26,268 bases of DNA, from NCBI GenBank assembly GCA_034111105.1, contig JAWUXY010000066.1, positions 1 to 26,268 on the forward strand, given 5' to 3'. This document shows, piece by piece, positions 14,261 through 22,333 of this stretch (positions within the stretch are counted from its first letter, which is position 1; every line of letters begins with the position of its first letter). The notes beneath the pieces are model-generated. The model was given only the letters and a program-made list of their open reading frames with translations, was not told the origin of the DNA and did not search any database. Both the position numbers and the translations under genes were made by a program. The DNA is from Bermanella sp034111105 (GTDB taxonomy: Bacteria > Pseudomonadota > Gammaproteobacteria > Pseudomonadales > Oceanobacteraceae).

Positions 14261-16786
14261 TCACCTAGGGTCCCGAGAAGCGGGCTTTCTGAGATATTGC
14301 AGCTCAAAATCGAGTAAAGGTACGGCGGGGCACCAGTGATAACCTTGTGCGTAATCGCATTGCAGGCTAGTGATACAAGTAAATTCATGCTCATTTTCAA
14401 CGCCTTCCGCTACGATCATGGCGTGATTACTGTGGGCTAGTTGTACGATGGCTTTGACGATATGCTGCTTTTTAGGGTGTAAATGAATATCGCGAATAAA
14501 GACCATATCGATTTTTATTTCATTGGGATCAATGTTTTGTAAATACATCATAGAGCTATAGCCCGTGCCAAAATCATCAATTGATATTTTGAACCCCATG
14601 GCTTTCATTTCATTAATGGTGTTGATGAATAAGTCGATGTTTTCCATGGCGGCGGATTCCGTTACCTCTAAAATGAAATGCTTTGAATCAAGCTGAAACT
14701 GATCAAGTGTTTTTTTAAGAAATGAAATGAGTTTTGGTTCGGCCATATCCAGTACGGATAAGTTGATCGAAATTGTAAAATTATTGGGCAGTAAATCATT
14801 GTCTTTTAATTGTGAAAGCCAGCGGCAACTTCTAATAAATACCAATTGTGTAATTTGAAAAACCAGTCCACTTTGCTCTGCAAGCGGAATAAAACGCGAA
14901 GGTGAGATCGGGCCTTTTTTAGGGTGATTCCAGCGCAATAACATTTCACCTCCGCAGATTGCCTCGTCACAGAGCGCTACTTGTGGCTGAATATAGACGT
15001 CCAAATCATTTTGGTTAATCGCCATTTGTAAGTCATTCACCATCGTAATACGTTGGCTAATGGCTTGATCTTGCTCGGTGTCGTAGAGCATCCATTTATT
15101 ATTGGCTTTAAGGCTACTAAGCAGTGCAACTTGCGCTTGGCGAAACGTTTCTTGGACGTCACTATTGGCCAAAATAGCACAGCCTAATGTGAACTGAATT
15201 CGACTTGTGTGCTGTTTATTATTGGATGCTTGTTCTGATTCTCGAACGATATCTTCAATAATACTTTCAAGTGATGACTCGGTATTCACAACGGGTAAGT
15301 CAACTAACAATAAAATTTGCTCGGCTGGTAAGGCCATGACATAAACGGCTTCACCAAACGGCATGGGCAAAGGAATCGCCCAAGACTGGCTCGCTAAGTA
15401 TCGGGTCATGTGGTCAGTGTGTTTTTGGTATGCATCGGTTAATACATTGGGCCCATACAGGCTAACCACTTCACGAAACCCTTGTATATCGGCAATAATA
15501 AATACAGGGTTAGTAAATTGTAATTTAATATTGGTTATGTTTTCAGGCAGTTTATATTTTAAATAATTGAGGTTCGCAATACGTGTATCAGGGTAGTAAT
15601 ACAATTGATTGAGTAAGCTTTTCTCCATGTGTTTCATACGACTGGCTAAAGCCACTGATAATAAAAAAAGCTCTAATAGTGTGCCGAATAAAAAACCATG
15701 CAATGTGAAAAAATTAATGGTCATAACGTTTATAACCGTCGCCATGCCGATTGCACCGCCACTCAGTGTGAATATCCAAGAAATTAAAAAATATTTAGCA
15801 GGTGTATAGCCATTTTTAAGTGCTATAACGCCCATACTAATACCATACAATGTAGCTAAAAATTGGAAGACAATAAAAAGCGGAATCATGGTGTATTCGG
15901 TCGCATATAAACTAAAAATGGCACCCAGTGCTGTAATGAATCTAAAATGCTGGATGTATTTATAATGCCAAGGGGCGTTGTCTTTAGCTTCGAGAAAAGT
16001 ATTAGCAAAATTGATCACAAAAAATATCAATATAAAATTTAAAAACATTATGTTTTGTGCAAGCCATATATGAATAGTTTGAGGCCAAAATAGGTTGCCA
16101 AAACCATTTAGCGCTGAAAAATAACAAAAGGCGGTTGTATGAAATGCTAAATACCAAAGATAAGACGAGTTAGGGTGCATGGCATAGACCAGAACATTAT
16201 ATATGGCCATAGCAATCAAAACGGAAATAATACTGGCCCAAAACGTATCTTGAAAACGGACTAATTGGTTAAAACCTGCTTCGTTATAAATGCTCATAGG
16301 TAAAATGGCAGGGCCGTCATTTTGTTTTTCAATGAGTAAGGTGAGTGTTTGATTGTTATGAATAAAAAATTTGAACTGGTTACCTGTAAATGTTTGTTTA
16401 GAGTCAAATGTGCGATCAAGTAATCCTAAATCGTTTTGTTTGATGAGCTGATCGCCATCAAATAAATACACACGTAAATGACGTAAAATATGGGTTTCAA
16501 TATTAATAATACGCTGTTGACTGTTTTGGCCATTAAAGTGGCCCTTCACCGTAAATTTGTGCCAGCTTGTTAAAGGGCTAGGTTGAGTCGATGGAAGAAA
16601 AGACTCTAAAGAATAGGCTTGCTTAAGCCAATATTGAGCTGGATGGTCGGCGTTTTTCTGGTTAATTATAGTTGGTAAAGGCTGGCGTAGCTGGATGCGC
16701 TCACGTTCATCCAGCAAGATCTCCATGCTAAAAGCACTGTGGCTCAATAGCATGCAAACCATACACAGTCTTATAGCAAAGCCCAT
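14261..16786 (-). CDS. 7TM-DISM sensor with degenerate GGDEF and EAL phosphodiesterase domain
   Basis: An 841-residue inner-membrane signalling protein. A signal peptide (1-20, ending SAFS) precedes a periplasmic 7TMR-DISMED2-type domain (~25-170), a seven-helix membrane region (~180-385), a degenerate GGDEF domain (~400-575; FGEAV replaces GGDEF) and an EAL domain (~590-830). The EAL motif itself reads EML (Glu614), but the other catalytic and metal residues are present: Asn675, Glu707, Asp737-Asp738 (DDFGTGYSS), Lys758, Glu794 and Gln814. It therefore probably hydrolyses c-di-GMP, with the GGDEF part regulatory. It lies 176 bases upstream of alkB on the same strand; the ligand is unknown. 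Confidence 0.93.
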   Translation of the reverse strand: MGFAIRLCMVCMLLSHSAFSMEILLDERERIQLRQPLPTIINQKNADHPAQYWLKQAYSLESFLPSTQPSPLTSWHKFTVKGHFNGQNSQQRIINIETHILRHLRVYLFDGDQLIKQNDLGLLDRTFDSKQTFTGNQFKFFIHNNQTLTLLIEKQNDGPAILPMSIYNEAGFNQLVRFQDTFWASIISVLIAMAIYNVLVYAMHPNSSYLWYLAFHTTAFCYFSALNGFGNLFWPQTIHIWLAQNIMFLNFILIFFVINFANTFLEAKDNAPWHYKYIQHFRFITALGAIFSLYATEYTMIPLFIVFQFLATLYGISMGVIALKNGYTPAKYFLISWIFTLSGGAIGMATVINVMTINFFTLHGFLFGTLLELFLLSVALASRMKHMEKSLLNQLYYYPDTRIANLNYLKYKLPENITNIKLQFTNPVFIIADIQGFREVVSLYGPNVLTDAYQKHTDHMTRYLASQSWAIPLPMPFGEAVYVMALPAEQILLLVDLPVVNTESSLESIIEDIVRESEQASNNKQHTSRIQFTLGCAILANSDVQETFRQAQVALLSSLKANNKWMLYDTEQDQAISQRITMVNDLQMAINQNDLDVYIQPQVALCDEAICGGEMLLRWNHPKKGPISPSRFIPLAEQSGLVFQITQLVFIRSCRWLSQLKDNDLLPNNFTISINLSVLDMAEPKLISFLKKTLDQFQLDSKHFILEVTESAAMENIDLFINTINEMKAMGFKISIDDFGTGYSSMMYLQNIDPNEIKIDMVFIRDIHLHPKKQHIVKAIVQLAHSNHAMIVAEGVENEHEFTCITSLQCDYAQGYHWCPAVPLLDFELQYLRKPASRDPR

Positions 16787-16846
16787 AGGAATGCCTACTG
16801 ATGAATTTCTTCACTTAAGACTAGACTAAAATAGGTAAACAGGCGG

Positions 16847-18301
16847 TTACTCCTGAGTTTGCCAATGACTGCCAGTTACCTCATTTACATCGATACACAC
16901 CAAGCGTTTATCAAAGCAGGGCAATATGTCTCCTTGGTGGTGGGTAACGTAGAGTAATGTTGTGTCATTTTGTTGTGCCAGTAACGCTATAAAACCAAGC
17001 ACCAACTGACGATTAGCATCGTCTAGTCCTTGGCAAGGTTCATCTAGGATAAGTAGAGCAGGTTGTTTGATCATGGCGCGGCATATAAGGACCAAACGTT
17101 GTTCGCCATAGCTAAGATGATGCAGGGGGTCGTTGGCTTTATGTTCAAGCTTGATTTGTGTTAACCAGTCAATAGCCAGTTGCTTTTGATGGTCTTCTAC
17201 TTGGTTATATAAACCGATGCTATCAAATAGTCCACTTATGACGGCACTTACTACATTGGTACTGGCTTTGTAGTTCCACTGAAGTGCGGCACTCATTAAC
17301 CCAATGTGTTGTTTTATATCCCAAATACTTTCGCCACTGCCACGTTTGATACCAAATACAGTGAGGTCATTGGCATAACATTGTGGGTGATCACCGCTAA
17401 TTAAGTTCAATAGTGTGCTTTTGCCGCAACCATTTGGTCCCAGTACGGCCCAATGTTCACCGCGACCAATTTTCCAACTAAGGTTCTCAAAAATTAAACG
17501 ATCACTGTAGGCCACTTTCCCGTTTACTAAGTTTACCAGCGGATTGATATCTTCATTTAGCGGTGGGCAACATGTGTCACGCTCAGGTAAGGTGAGTGTT
17601 TGATTATTGAATGTTAAAAATGCGTTGACCGCTTCATGGGCCAGTACCGTGTGTTTAGTCCCGTGAGCAAGTAACGTTAAATTATGTAAAAAACCAAGGT
17701 GCGTGACCCAAGATGGGACTTCATCTAAACGGTTTAAAATAAAAATAATAGATCGGCCAGCCGCTTGCTGTTGAGTTAAAATATCGTTTAGTACTATTTG
17801 GCTGTTTGCATCGAGGCCATCGAAGGGTTCGTCTAATACCAACAGTGTGTTTGTATTTAGCAGTGCTCTAATTAAAATGATTTTACGGCTTTCACCCGTG
17901 CTAAGCTTACGAAAACCTTCATCTAATACATGCTCGATATTAAAGGTTTTTACCCATTGATTAATACAGTTTTGATCGTTGCTAACCTCAGATAAAAGCT
18001 CGCGTACAGGCGTGCCTTGCCACACTACATTTGTAATATCGCTGTCATCACGTTCTTGCTCTCGCGTAATGAGTTGCTGTTGTGTTTCAAAACTGACCGC
18101 ACTTACTTGATCAAAGTCAATCCCTGTTAGTGTTCCTTGGGTTATTTCAAGTGAGCCAGTTAATAGTTGAGCAAGAGCACTTTTACCGCTGCCATTACTG
18201 CCTATAAACGCCCAACTGTGATGGGGTGAAATACTTAATTCATCAATGTCTAATTGTAAAAAGTCACCAAGTGATGCTTTTAAATGGCTTAATTGGATCA
18301 T
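16847..18301 (-). CDS. ModF-like tandem ABC ATPase
   Basis: A 484-residue cytoplasmic protein with two complete ABC ATPase domains and no membrane segments. Domain 1: Walker A GSNGSGKSA (~35-43), signature LSTGE, Walker B LLVLDEPFDGLD. Domain 2: Walker A GPNGCGKST (~290-298), signature LSYGE, Walker B LLILDEPCQGLD. This matches the ModF group (named in E. coli as a molybdenum-related ATP-binding protein, once called a photorepair protein). No molybdate permease genes are nearby, so the link with molybdate is only by family name. It is followed upstream by DUF2164 and methyltransferase genes on the same strand, 43 bases away. Confidence 0.87.
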   Translation of the reverse strand: MIQLSHLKASLGDFLQLDIDELSISPHHSWAFIGSNGSGKSALAQLLTGSLEITQGTLTGIDFDQVSAVSFETQQQLITREQERDDSDITNVVWQGTPVRELLSEVSNDQNCINQWVKTFNIEHVLDEGFRKLSTGESRKIILIRALLNTNTLLVLDEPFDGLDANSQIVLNDILTQQQAAGRSIIFILNRLDEVPSWVTHLGFLHNLTLLAHGTKHTVLAHEAVNAFLTFNNQTLTLPERDTCCPPLNEDINPLVNLVNGKVAYSDRLIFENLSWKIGRGEHWAVLGPNGCGKSTLLNLISGDHPQCYANDLTVFGIKRGSGESIWDIKQHIGLMSAALQWNYKASTNVVSAVISGLFDSIGLYNQVEDHQKQLAIDWLTQIKLEHKANDPLHHLSYGEQRLVLICRAMIKQPALLILDEPCQGLDDANRQLVLGFIALLAQQNDTTLLYVTHHQGDILPCFDKRLVCIDVNEVTGSHWQTQE

Positions 18302-18344
18302 AAAACGTCGCTTAAAAAGTGGAGCTTAGATGGTTGTCATGTGG

Positions 18345-18590
18345 TTAGTAAGGTTCTGGTTGTTCGATTTCAAACATGCCATGTTGCAGGTCTTCGAGTT
18401 TTTCATTCATTAATGTGCTGGCATCTTGAATACCTTTATTATAATAATAAACGCCGACTTCTTTAGCGAAAAAATCCAATAAAAACTCCGCTTCAAATTG
18501 ACCAATATCTTGGTGTAATTCGTCATCAAAATATTTTTTTAACTTGTCGGTGATGGCACTAATTTGTTGAGGATTTAACTTAATATTCAT
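18345..18590 (-). CDS. DUF2164 family protein
   Basis: An 81-residue acidic helical protein. The order LNPQQISAITDKLKKYFDDEL, then IGQFEAEFLLDFFAKEVGVYYYNKGIQDA is characteristic of the DUF2164 family, whose function is not known. It starts 10 bases after the methyltransferase gene stop on the same strand, so the two share a transcript, and the ModF-like gene follows 43 bases later. Confidence 0.88.
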   Translation of the reverse strand: MNIKLNPQQISAITDKLKKYFDDELHQDIGQFEAEFLLDFFAKEVGVYYYNKGIQDASTLMNEKLEDLQHGMFEIEQPEPY

Positions 18591-18600
18591 ATTTATTCAC

Positions 18601-19071
18601 TTATAACCAACGACGAACATTTTTGCAGTATTGAGTGTATGACTCGCCAAACTTTATAGATAAAAAACGCTCTTCAGGATGTATCTGAAAGCGGTTCAAG
18701 TACACAGCAAACCCGATACTCAGTAATAGACTGATAACATTGCCTTGTGCCGAACTGATGGCAAATAAGCAAAAGGTCATACCTAAGTACATTGGGTTAC
18801 GGCTGATTTTATATAGGCCACTTATGACCAGTTTTTTACTTTTTTCAGGTGTTCTTGGATCGACGGTTGTTTTTGCTTTGAAAAAGCTAATCGCCGCAGG
18901 CAAAACGAAAGATAGGCCTAATACTAAAAGCACTGTGGCCATGATATTTTGGCCAATAAAATGCACCCCAATAGGAAAAGCCATATTTAGCAGTCCCATT
19001 AAAACAGCAACAAAAGCGGTTAACGGCAGCGGTGGTAATAGCAGTTCTAATGTATTCATGGTGAGGCCCAT
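18601..19071 (-). CDS. ICMT/PEMT-like membrane methyltransferase family protein
   Basis: A 156-residue protein with about four membrane helices and the C-terminal signature of the isoprenylcysteine carboxyl methyltransferase/phospholipid methyltransferase superfamily: GLYKISRNPMYLGM followed by HPEERFLSIKFGESYTQYC. These use S-adenosylmethionine; bacterial substrates are mostly unknown. The frame is open back to 19290, but that would overlap the divergent oxidoreductase gene. I take the ATG at 19071 (AGAG seven bases upstream); the ATG at 19059 is an alternative. It is first in a minus-strand unit with DUF2164 and the ModF-like gene. Confidence 0.82.
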   Translation of the reverse strand: MGLTMNTLELLLPPLPLTAFVAVLMGLLNMAFPIGVHFIGQNIMATVLLVLGLSFVLPAAISFFKAKTTVDPRTPEKSKKLVISGLYKISRNPMYLGMTFCLFAISSAQGNVISLLLSIGFAVYLNRFQIHPEERFLSIKFGESYTQYCKNVRRWL

Positions 19072-19123
19072 TGTGAGTCTCTGAAGGGTACCGATATTAC
19101 GGATAAGGATCAATTTGTAACGG

Positions 19124-19184
19124 TATTCGACTAAAGTCTGTTTGTATAAAAATATTATATAAGGTATTACTAATATTCGACTAA
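19124..19184. promoter_or_regulatory. Paired 11-bp direct repeats upstream of the SQR gene
   Basis: TATTCGACTAA occurs at 19124-19134 and again at 19174-19184, exactly 50 bases apart, in the 132-base gap between the divergent methyltransferase (19071) and sulfide:quinone oxidoreductase (19204) genes. Identical spaced sites in a divergent promoter region suggest binding of a regulator on one face of the DNA. The second copy ends 8 bases before the AGGGG ribosome-binding site. Confidence 0.45.
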
Positions 19185-19203
19185 TAAATCTTAGGGGTTG
19201 GAT

Positions 19204-20481
19204 ATGGCACATATCGTAGTCTTGGGGGCGGGCACAGGCGGCATGGCGGGTGCTTATGAAATACGAGAAGCGCTGAGCAAAAAAGAGCATCAGGTGACAT
19301 TGATTAATGAGCGCGAGGAATTTCAGTTTGTCCCTTCTAACCCCTGGGTCGCGGTGGGTTGGCGAGACAGTGCAGAGGTGACGATTCCCATTAAAAAGTA
19401 TGTGACTAAAAAAGGCATCGATTTTATTGCCGCCCGTGTGGATGAAATTAAACCGGATGATAATCAGCTGATTTTATCTACGGGTGCAAGTGTGCCATAC
19501 GATTACTTAATTATTGCCACGGGCCCTGATCTCGCTTTTGATCAGATCGAAGGGGCGGGTCCTGAAGAATTTACTCAGTCTGTTTGTAATTTGCATCATG
19601 CAAAAACGTGTCGTGATGATGTAGAAACACTAATGGGCTCACCAGGACCTGTGATAGTGGGGGCTTTTCAAGGCGCAAGCTGTTTTGGGCCCGCTTATGA
19701 ATATGCTTTTATTTTAGAAAAGGCCCTTCGTGATGCAAAAGTGCGCGATAAAGTCCCCATGACATTTGTGACCAGCGAGCCTTATATTGGACACCTTGGC
19801 TTAGGCGGTGTGGGTGATTCAAACGGCATGCTGGAAAGTGATTTACGCGCGCACAGTATTAAATGGATTTGTAATGCCAGTGTCACCAAAGTAGAGCAAG
19901 GCACGATGTATGTGGATGAATACAATGAGCAAAAACAGGTGATTAAGCAGCATGTGCTGCCTTTTCAACACAGCATGTTAATTCCTGCATTCAGAGGCGT
20001 GCCGGCTGTGGCCAATGTGAAATCACTGTGTAATCCCAAAGGCTTTGTGATCGTGGATGAGTTTCAGCGTAGCCCTAAATATCATAATATTTTTGCGGCG
20101 GGCGTGTGTATTGCCATACCACCAGTTGAAGAAACACCCGTGCCAACCGGCACACCAAAAACAGGGTATATGATTGAATCAATGATGACGGCGATCACTG
20201 CAAACTTAGTGCATGTTCTGAAAGGCGAACCGCCGTCAAAGCAAGGCACATGGAATGCGATTTGTTTAGCCGATATGGGCGATACAGGTGCGGCATTCGT
20301 TGCGATACCACAGATCCCACCGCGTAATGTCACGTGGTTTAAAAAAGGAAAATGGGTACATTATGCAAAAGTGGCGTTCGAAAAATACTTCATGCGTAAA
20401 ATGAAAACAGGAACCAGTGAACCCATTTATGAAAAGTACACATTAAAAGCGTTGGGCATTGAACGATTGAAAGATGATTAA
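19204..20481 (+). CDS. sqr: Sulfide:quinone oxidoreductase
   Basis: A 425-residue FAD enzyme that oxidises hydrogen sulfide and passes electrons to the membrane quinone pool. The FAD-binding loop is VVLGAGTGGMAGA (5-17), with a second ATG motif (IIATGPD, 104-110) and the late FAAG motif. Cysteines at 128, 160 and 354 fall at the places of the three redox cysteines of known SQRs (Cys128/160/356 numbering in Acidithiobacillus, from memory), and GTPKTGYMIESM (316-327) is typical of the family. The ATG at 19204 follows AGGGG with six bases; an upstream TTG is less likely. A terminator follows. The neighbouring cyd operon could oxidise the quinol produced. Confidence 0.92.
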   Translation: MAHIVVLGAGTGGMAGAYEIREALSKKEHQVTLINEREEFQFVPSNPWVAVGWRDSAEVTIPIKKYVTKKGIDFIAARVDEIKPDDNQLILSTGASVPYDYLIIATGPDLAFDQIEGAGPEEFTQSVCNLHHAKTCRDDVETLMGSPGPVIVGAFQGASCFGPAYEYAFILEKALRDAKVRDKVPMTFVTSEPYIGHLGLGGVGDSNGMLESDLRAHSIKWICNASVTKVEQGTMYVDEYNEQKQVIKQHVLPFQHSMLIPAFRGVPAVANVKSLCNPKGFVIVDEFQRSPKYHNIFAAGVCIAIPPVEETPVPTGTPKTGYMIESMMTAITANLVHVLKGEPPSKQGTWNAICLADMGDTGAAFVAIPQIPPRNVTWFKKGKWVHYAKVAFEKYFMRKMKTGTSEPIYEKYTLKALGIERLKDD

Positions 20482-20492
20482 TATAGGCCCAT

Positions 20493-20519
20493 AAAAAAGG
20501 CGCTAACAGCACCTTTTTT
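20493..20519. terminator. Bidirectional rho-independent terminator
   Basis: Stem of A6GGcGCT (20493-20504) and AGCaCCT6 (20508-20519) with an AAC loop and one internal mismatch. The A and T tracts allow use in both directions, between the convergent SQR (ends 20481) and YebC-family (ends 20539) genes. Confidence 0.85.
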
Positions 20520-20538
20520 ATGCTTGTGATACGGACCT

Positions 20539-21261
20539 TTACTCTGGCGTTTCGCCATTGTGATAAATGTTTTGTACGTCATCTAGGTCGCCCAGCATGT
20601 CCATGAATTTTTCAAACATGGGCATGTCATCTTCGTTGATGGCTTGTGTCGTTTGAGGAATAAATTGAATTTCCTCTACATCAAAGTCGATGCCATCGAA
20701 CGCAGCTTGTAATGCTGTTTTTGCTTTAAAGAATTCAGTGTGGGGTGCAAAAACAGTGATCATGCCGTCTTCACACTCGATGTCAGTGACATCCACATCA
20801 TCCATCATTAGAGCTTCTAGTACGGCTTCTTCGTCTTCACCTTTGAACACAAAAATAGCACTGTGATCAAACATGTGAGCGGCGCTGCCTTGCGCACCAA
20901 TTTTACATTTTGTTTTTGTAAATGCTTGGCGTACATCACCAAAGGTGCGATTTGGGTTGTCGGTTAAACAATCCACAATCACCATGATGCCACCAGGGCC
21001 AAAACCTTCGTAACGTGCGGTATCAAAATCTTCACCGCCGCCGCCTTTGGCTTTATCAATGGCTTTATCGATAACATGACCCGGCACTTGGTCTTTCTTT
21101 GCGCGGTCAATCAGGCTGCGCAGGGCGAGGTTTCCGTCAGGATCAAAGCCGCCTTTTTTAGCTACAACATAAATTTCACGGCCGTATTTACTGTACACCC
21201 TTGCTTTTGCATCGGATGTTTTTGCCATGGACTCTTTACGGTTTTGATAGGCGCGACCCAT
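20539..21261 (-). CDS. YebC/PmpR family protein, YeeN subtype
   Basis: A 240-residue protein of the YebC/TACO1 family, cytoplasmic proteins linked to translation of difficult sequences and to transcriptional regulation. The core motifs are present: HVIDKAIDKAKGGG, YEGFGPGGIMVIVDCLTDNPNRT and GSAAHMFD. The N-terminus (DAKARVYSKYGREIYVVAKKG) and the C-terminal VQNIYHN match E. coli YeeN better than YebC, which has AGHSKW-type starts. The chosen start, MGRAYQNRKESMAK, agrees with YeeN beginning MGR. It lies alone between the SQR and cyd units. Confidence 0.9.
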   Translation of the reverse strand: MGRAYQNRKESMAKTSDAKARVYSKYGREIYVVAKKGGFDPDGNLALRSLIDRAKKDQVPGHVIDKAIDKAKGGGGEDFDTARYEGFGPGGIMVIVDCLTDNPNRTFGDVRQAFTKTKCKIGAQGSAAHMFDHSAIFVFKGEDEEAVLEALMMDDVDVTDIECEDGMITVFAPHTEFFKAKTALQAAFDGIDFDVEEIQFIPQTTQAINEDDMPMFEKFMDMLGDLDDVQNIYHNGETPE

Positions 21262-21477
21262 TTTGTGCTCTCGTTCATTTCTAAAGGCCCAAATTCTACC
21301 TGTAAGCCGGTAACTAGGGAACCTTTGTGGTGAGGGCTAAGTTCGATGTGTAATTAATATATTAGTATTTACTGATATAGCTCAATGGGTTTGCTCTCCT
21401 TATGGGGTAGATTTGTCTAATTATGCTGCCTCACTGGAGGTAATTAATGGGTATCTGGTTAGAAAGGCACCTTTTTC

Positions 21478-21523
21478 TTGACATAAATCAGCTTGGGTTC
21501 ATAATTTTCAGAAATTACTGAAA
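21478..21523 (+). promoter_or_regulatory. Promoter of the gbsR-cyd operon with overlapping operator-like dyad
   Basis: TTGACA (21478-21483) and CATAAT (21500-21505) are 16 bases apart, a near-consensus sigma-70 promoter. Immediately after the -10, TTTCAG (21506-21511) and CTGAAA (21518-21523) form an 18-bp dyad covering the expected transcription start. Its place suggests a repressor site, possibly for the GbsR-type protein encoded next. The rest of the 274-base gap contains no other clear gene. Confidence 0.65.
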
Positions 21524-21535
21524 GTTTAGAAAGTT

Positions 21536-22090
21536 ATGGAATTACCTGAAAAAGCAAAAGTATTCGTCTTTCACTTTGGAGAGATGGGCAGTCGCTGGGG
21601 CTTTAATCGTACGGTTGGGCAAATATTAGCCTTATTGGTGATTCACCCCAAGGCCTTAAATGCAGATCAAATTGCCCAAACGCTGAGTATCAGTCGCGGC
21701 AATGTGAGTATGGGCTTAAAAGAATTACAGTCGTGGCGTTTGATCCAGTTGCAACATGTGGCCGGTGATCGTAAGGATTACTTTATTACCGCAGGCACGA
21801 TTTGGGATATGGCCAAAACGGTATTTGAAGAGCGTCGCAAGCGTGAGATAGATCCAACATTGTCATTACTGCGCGCCAATTTATTAGAAGATGCACAAAA
21901 CGAAGATGAAGAATACGCGCAACAGCGCATCGAAGAAATCCATGATTTATTAGAGCTGCTGACGCAATGGGGTGATCACTTAAATACCCTAAGCCCAGAG
22001 AAATTAGAGAGCCTTATGAAATTAGGCTCCGGCATTAGCAAACTGTTAGACATGAAAGACAAAATCATGGGCAAAAAAAACCAAGATTAA
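21536..22090 (+). CDS. GbsR/MarR-type transcriptional regulator
   Basis: A 184-residue protein with a MarR-like winged helix at about 25-85 (ALNADQIAQTLSISRGNVSMGL is the helix-turn-helix) and a helical acidic C-terminal part (about 100-184). The opening FHFGEMGSRWGFNRTVGQILALL is the hallmark of the GbsR group, named for the Bacillus repressor of choline-to-betaine genes. Here it is the first gene of a cytochrome bd operon, 15 bases before cydP, so its target is probably this operon and the signal may be respiratory or redox, not choline. The ribosome-binding site is weak; the family pattern fixes the start. Confidence 0.9.
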   Translation: MELPEKAKVFVFHFGEMGSRWGFNRTVGQILALLVIHPKALNADQIAQTLSISRGNVSMGLKELQSWRLIQLQHVAGDRKDYFITAGTIWDMAKTVFEERRKREIDPTLSLLRANLLEDAQNEDEEYAQQRIEEIHDLLELLTQWGDHLNTLSPEKLESLMKLGSGISKLLDMKDKIMGKKNQD

Positions 22091-22105
22091 ACGCTGGGGT
22101 GCATT

Positions 22106-22333
22106 GTGCAAAACGAACAACCCAAATCCATATTTAAAATACCGTTAGTACGCGAAATCACCGTGGTGTTGTTGATAAAGCTAGCGGTTATTTTTGCTAT
22201 AAAGTGGCAATTCTTTTCGGACCCAGTTGATTTAACGCAGGCTAGCAACAGCGTTGAGGCCCAAATGGGTTTGCCGGTTTCAAATACACACACCCTTCCT
22301 ACTATTAAATACACGGAGAAAAACGATGGATGA
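22106..22333 (+). CDS. cydP: Cytochrome oxidase putative small subunit CydP
   Basis: A 75-residue protein with one membrane helix (about 16-36). The sequence LVREITVVLLIKLAVIFAIKWQFFSDP is the CydP hallmark: a short cytoplasmic stretch, a hydrophobic segment and a conserved FFSDP. Genes of this family sit just before cydA and the product is thought to accompany the bd oxidase. The start is GTG with GGGGTG at 22096-22101. Its end overlaps the cydA start by 8 bases, suggesting coupled translation. Confidence 0.88.
   Translation: MQNEQPKSIFKIPLVREITVVLLIKLAVIFAIKWQFFSDPVDLTQASNSVEAQMGLPVSNTHTLPTIKYTEKNDG

Noticed and set aside
19072..19290. N-terminal extension of the ICMT-like protein
   Set aside because: It overlaps the sqr gene on the other strand and adds sequence unlike the family.
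22254..22325. Upstream extension of cydA
   Set aside because: The added sequence lies in the cydP gene; the ATG at 22326 with GGAGAA gives the normal CydA N-terminus and places His20 correctly.
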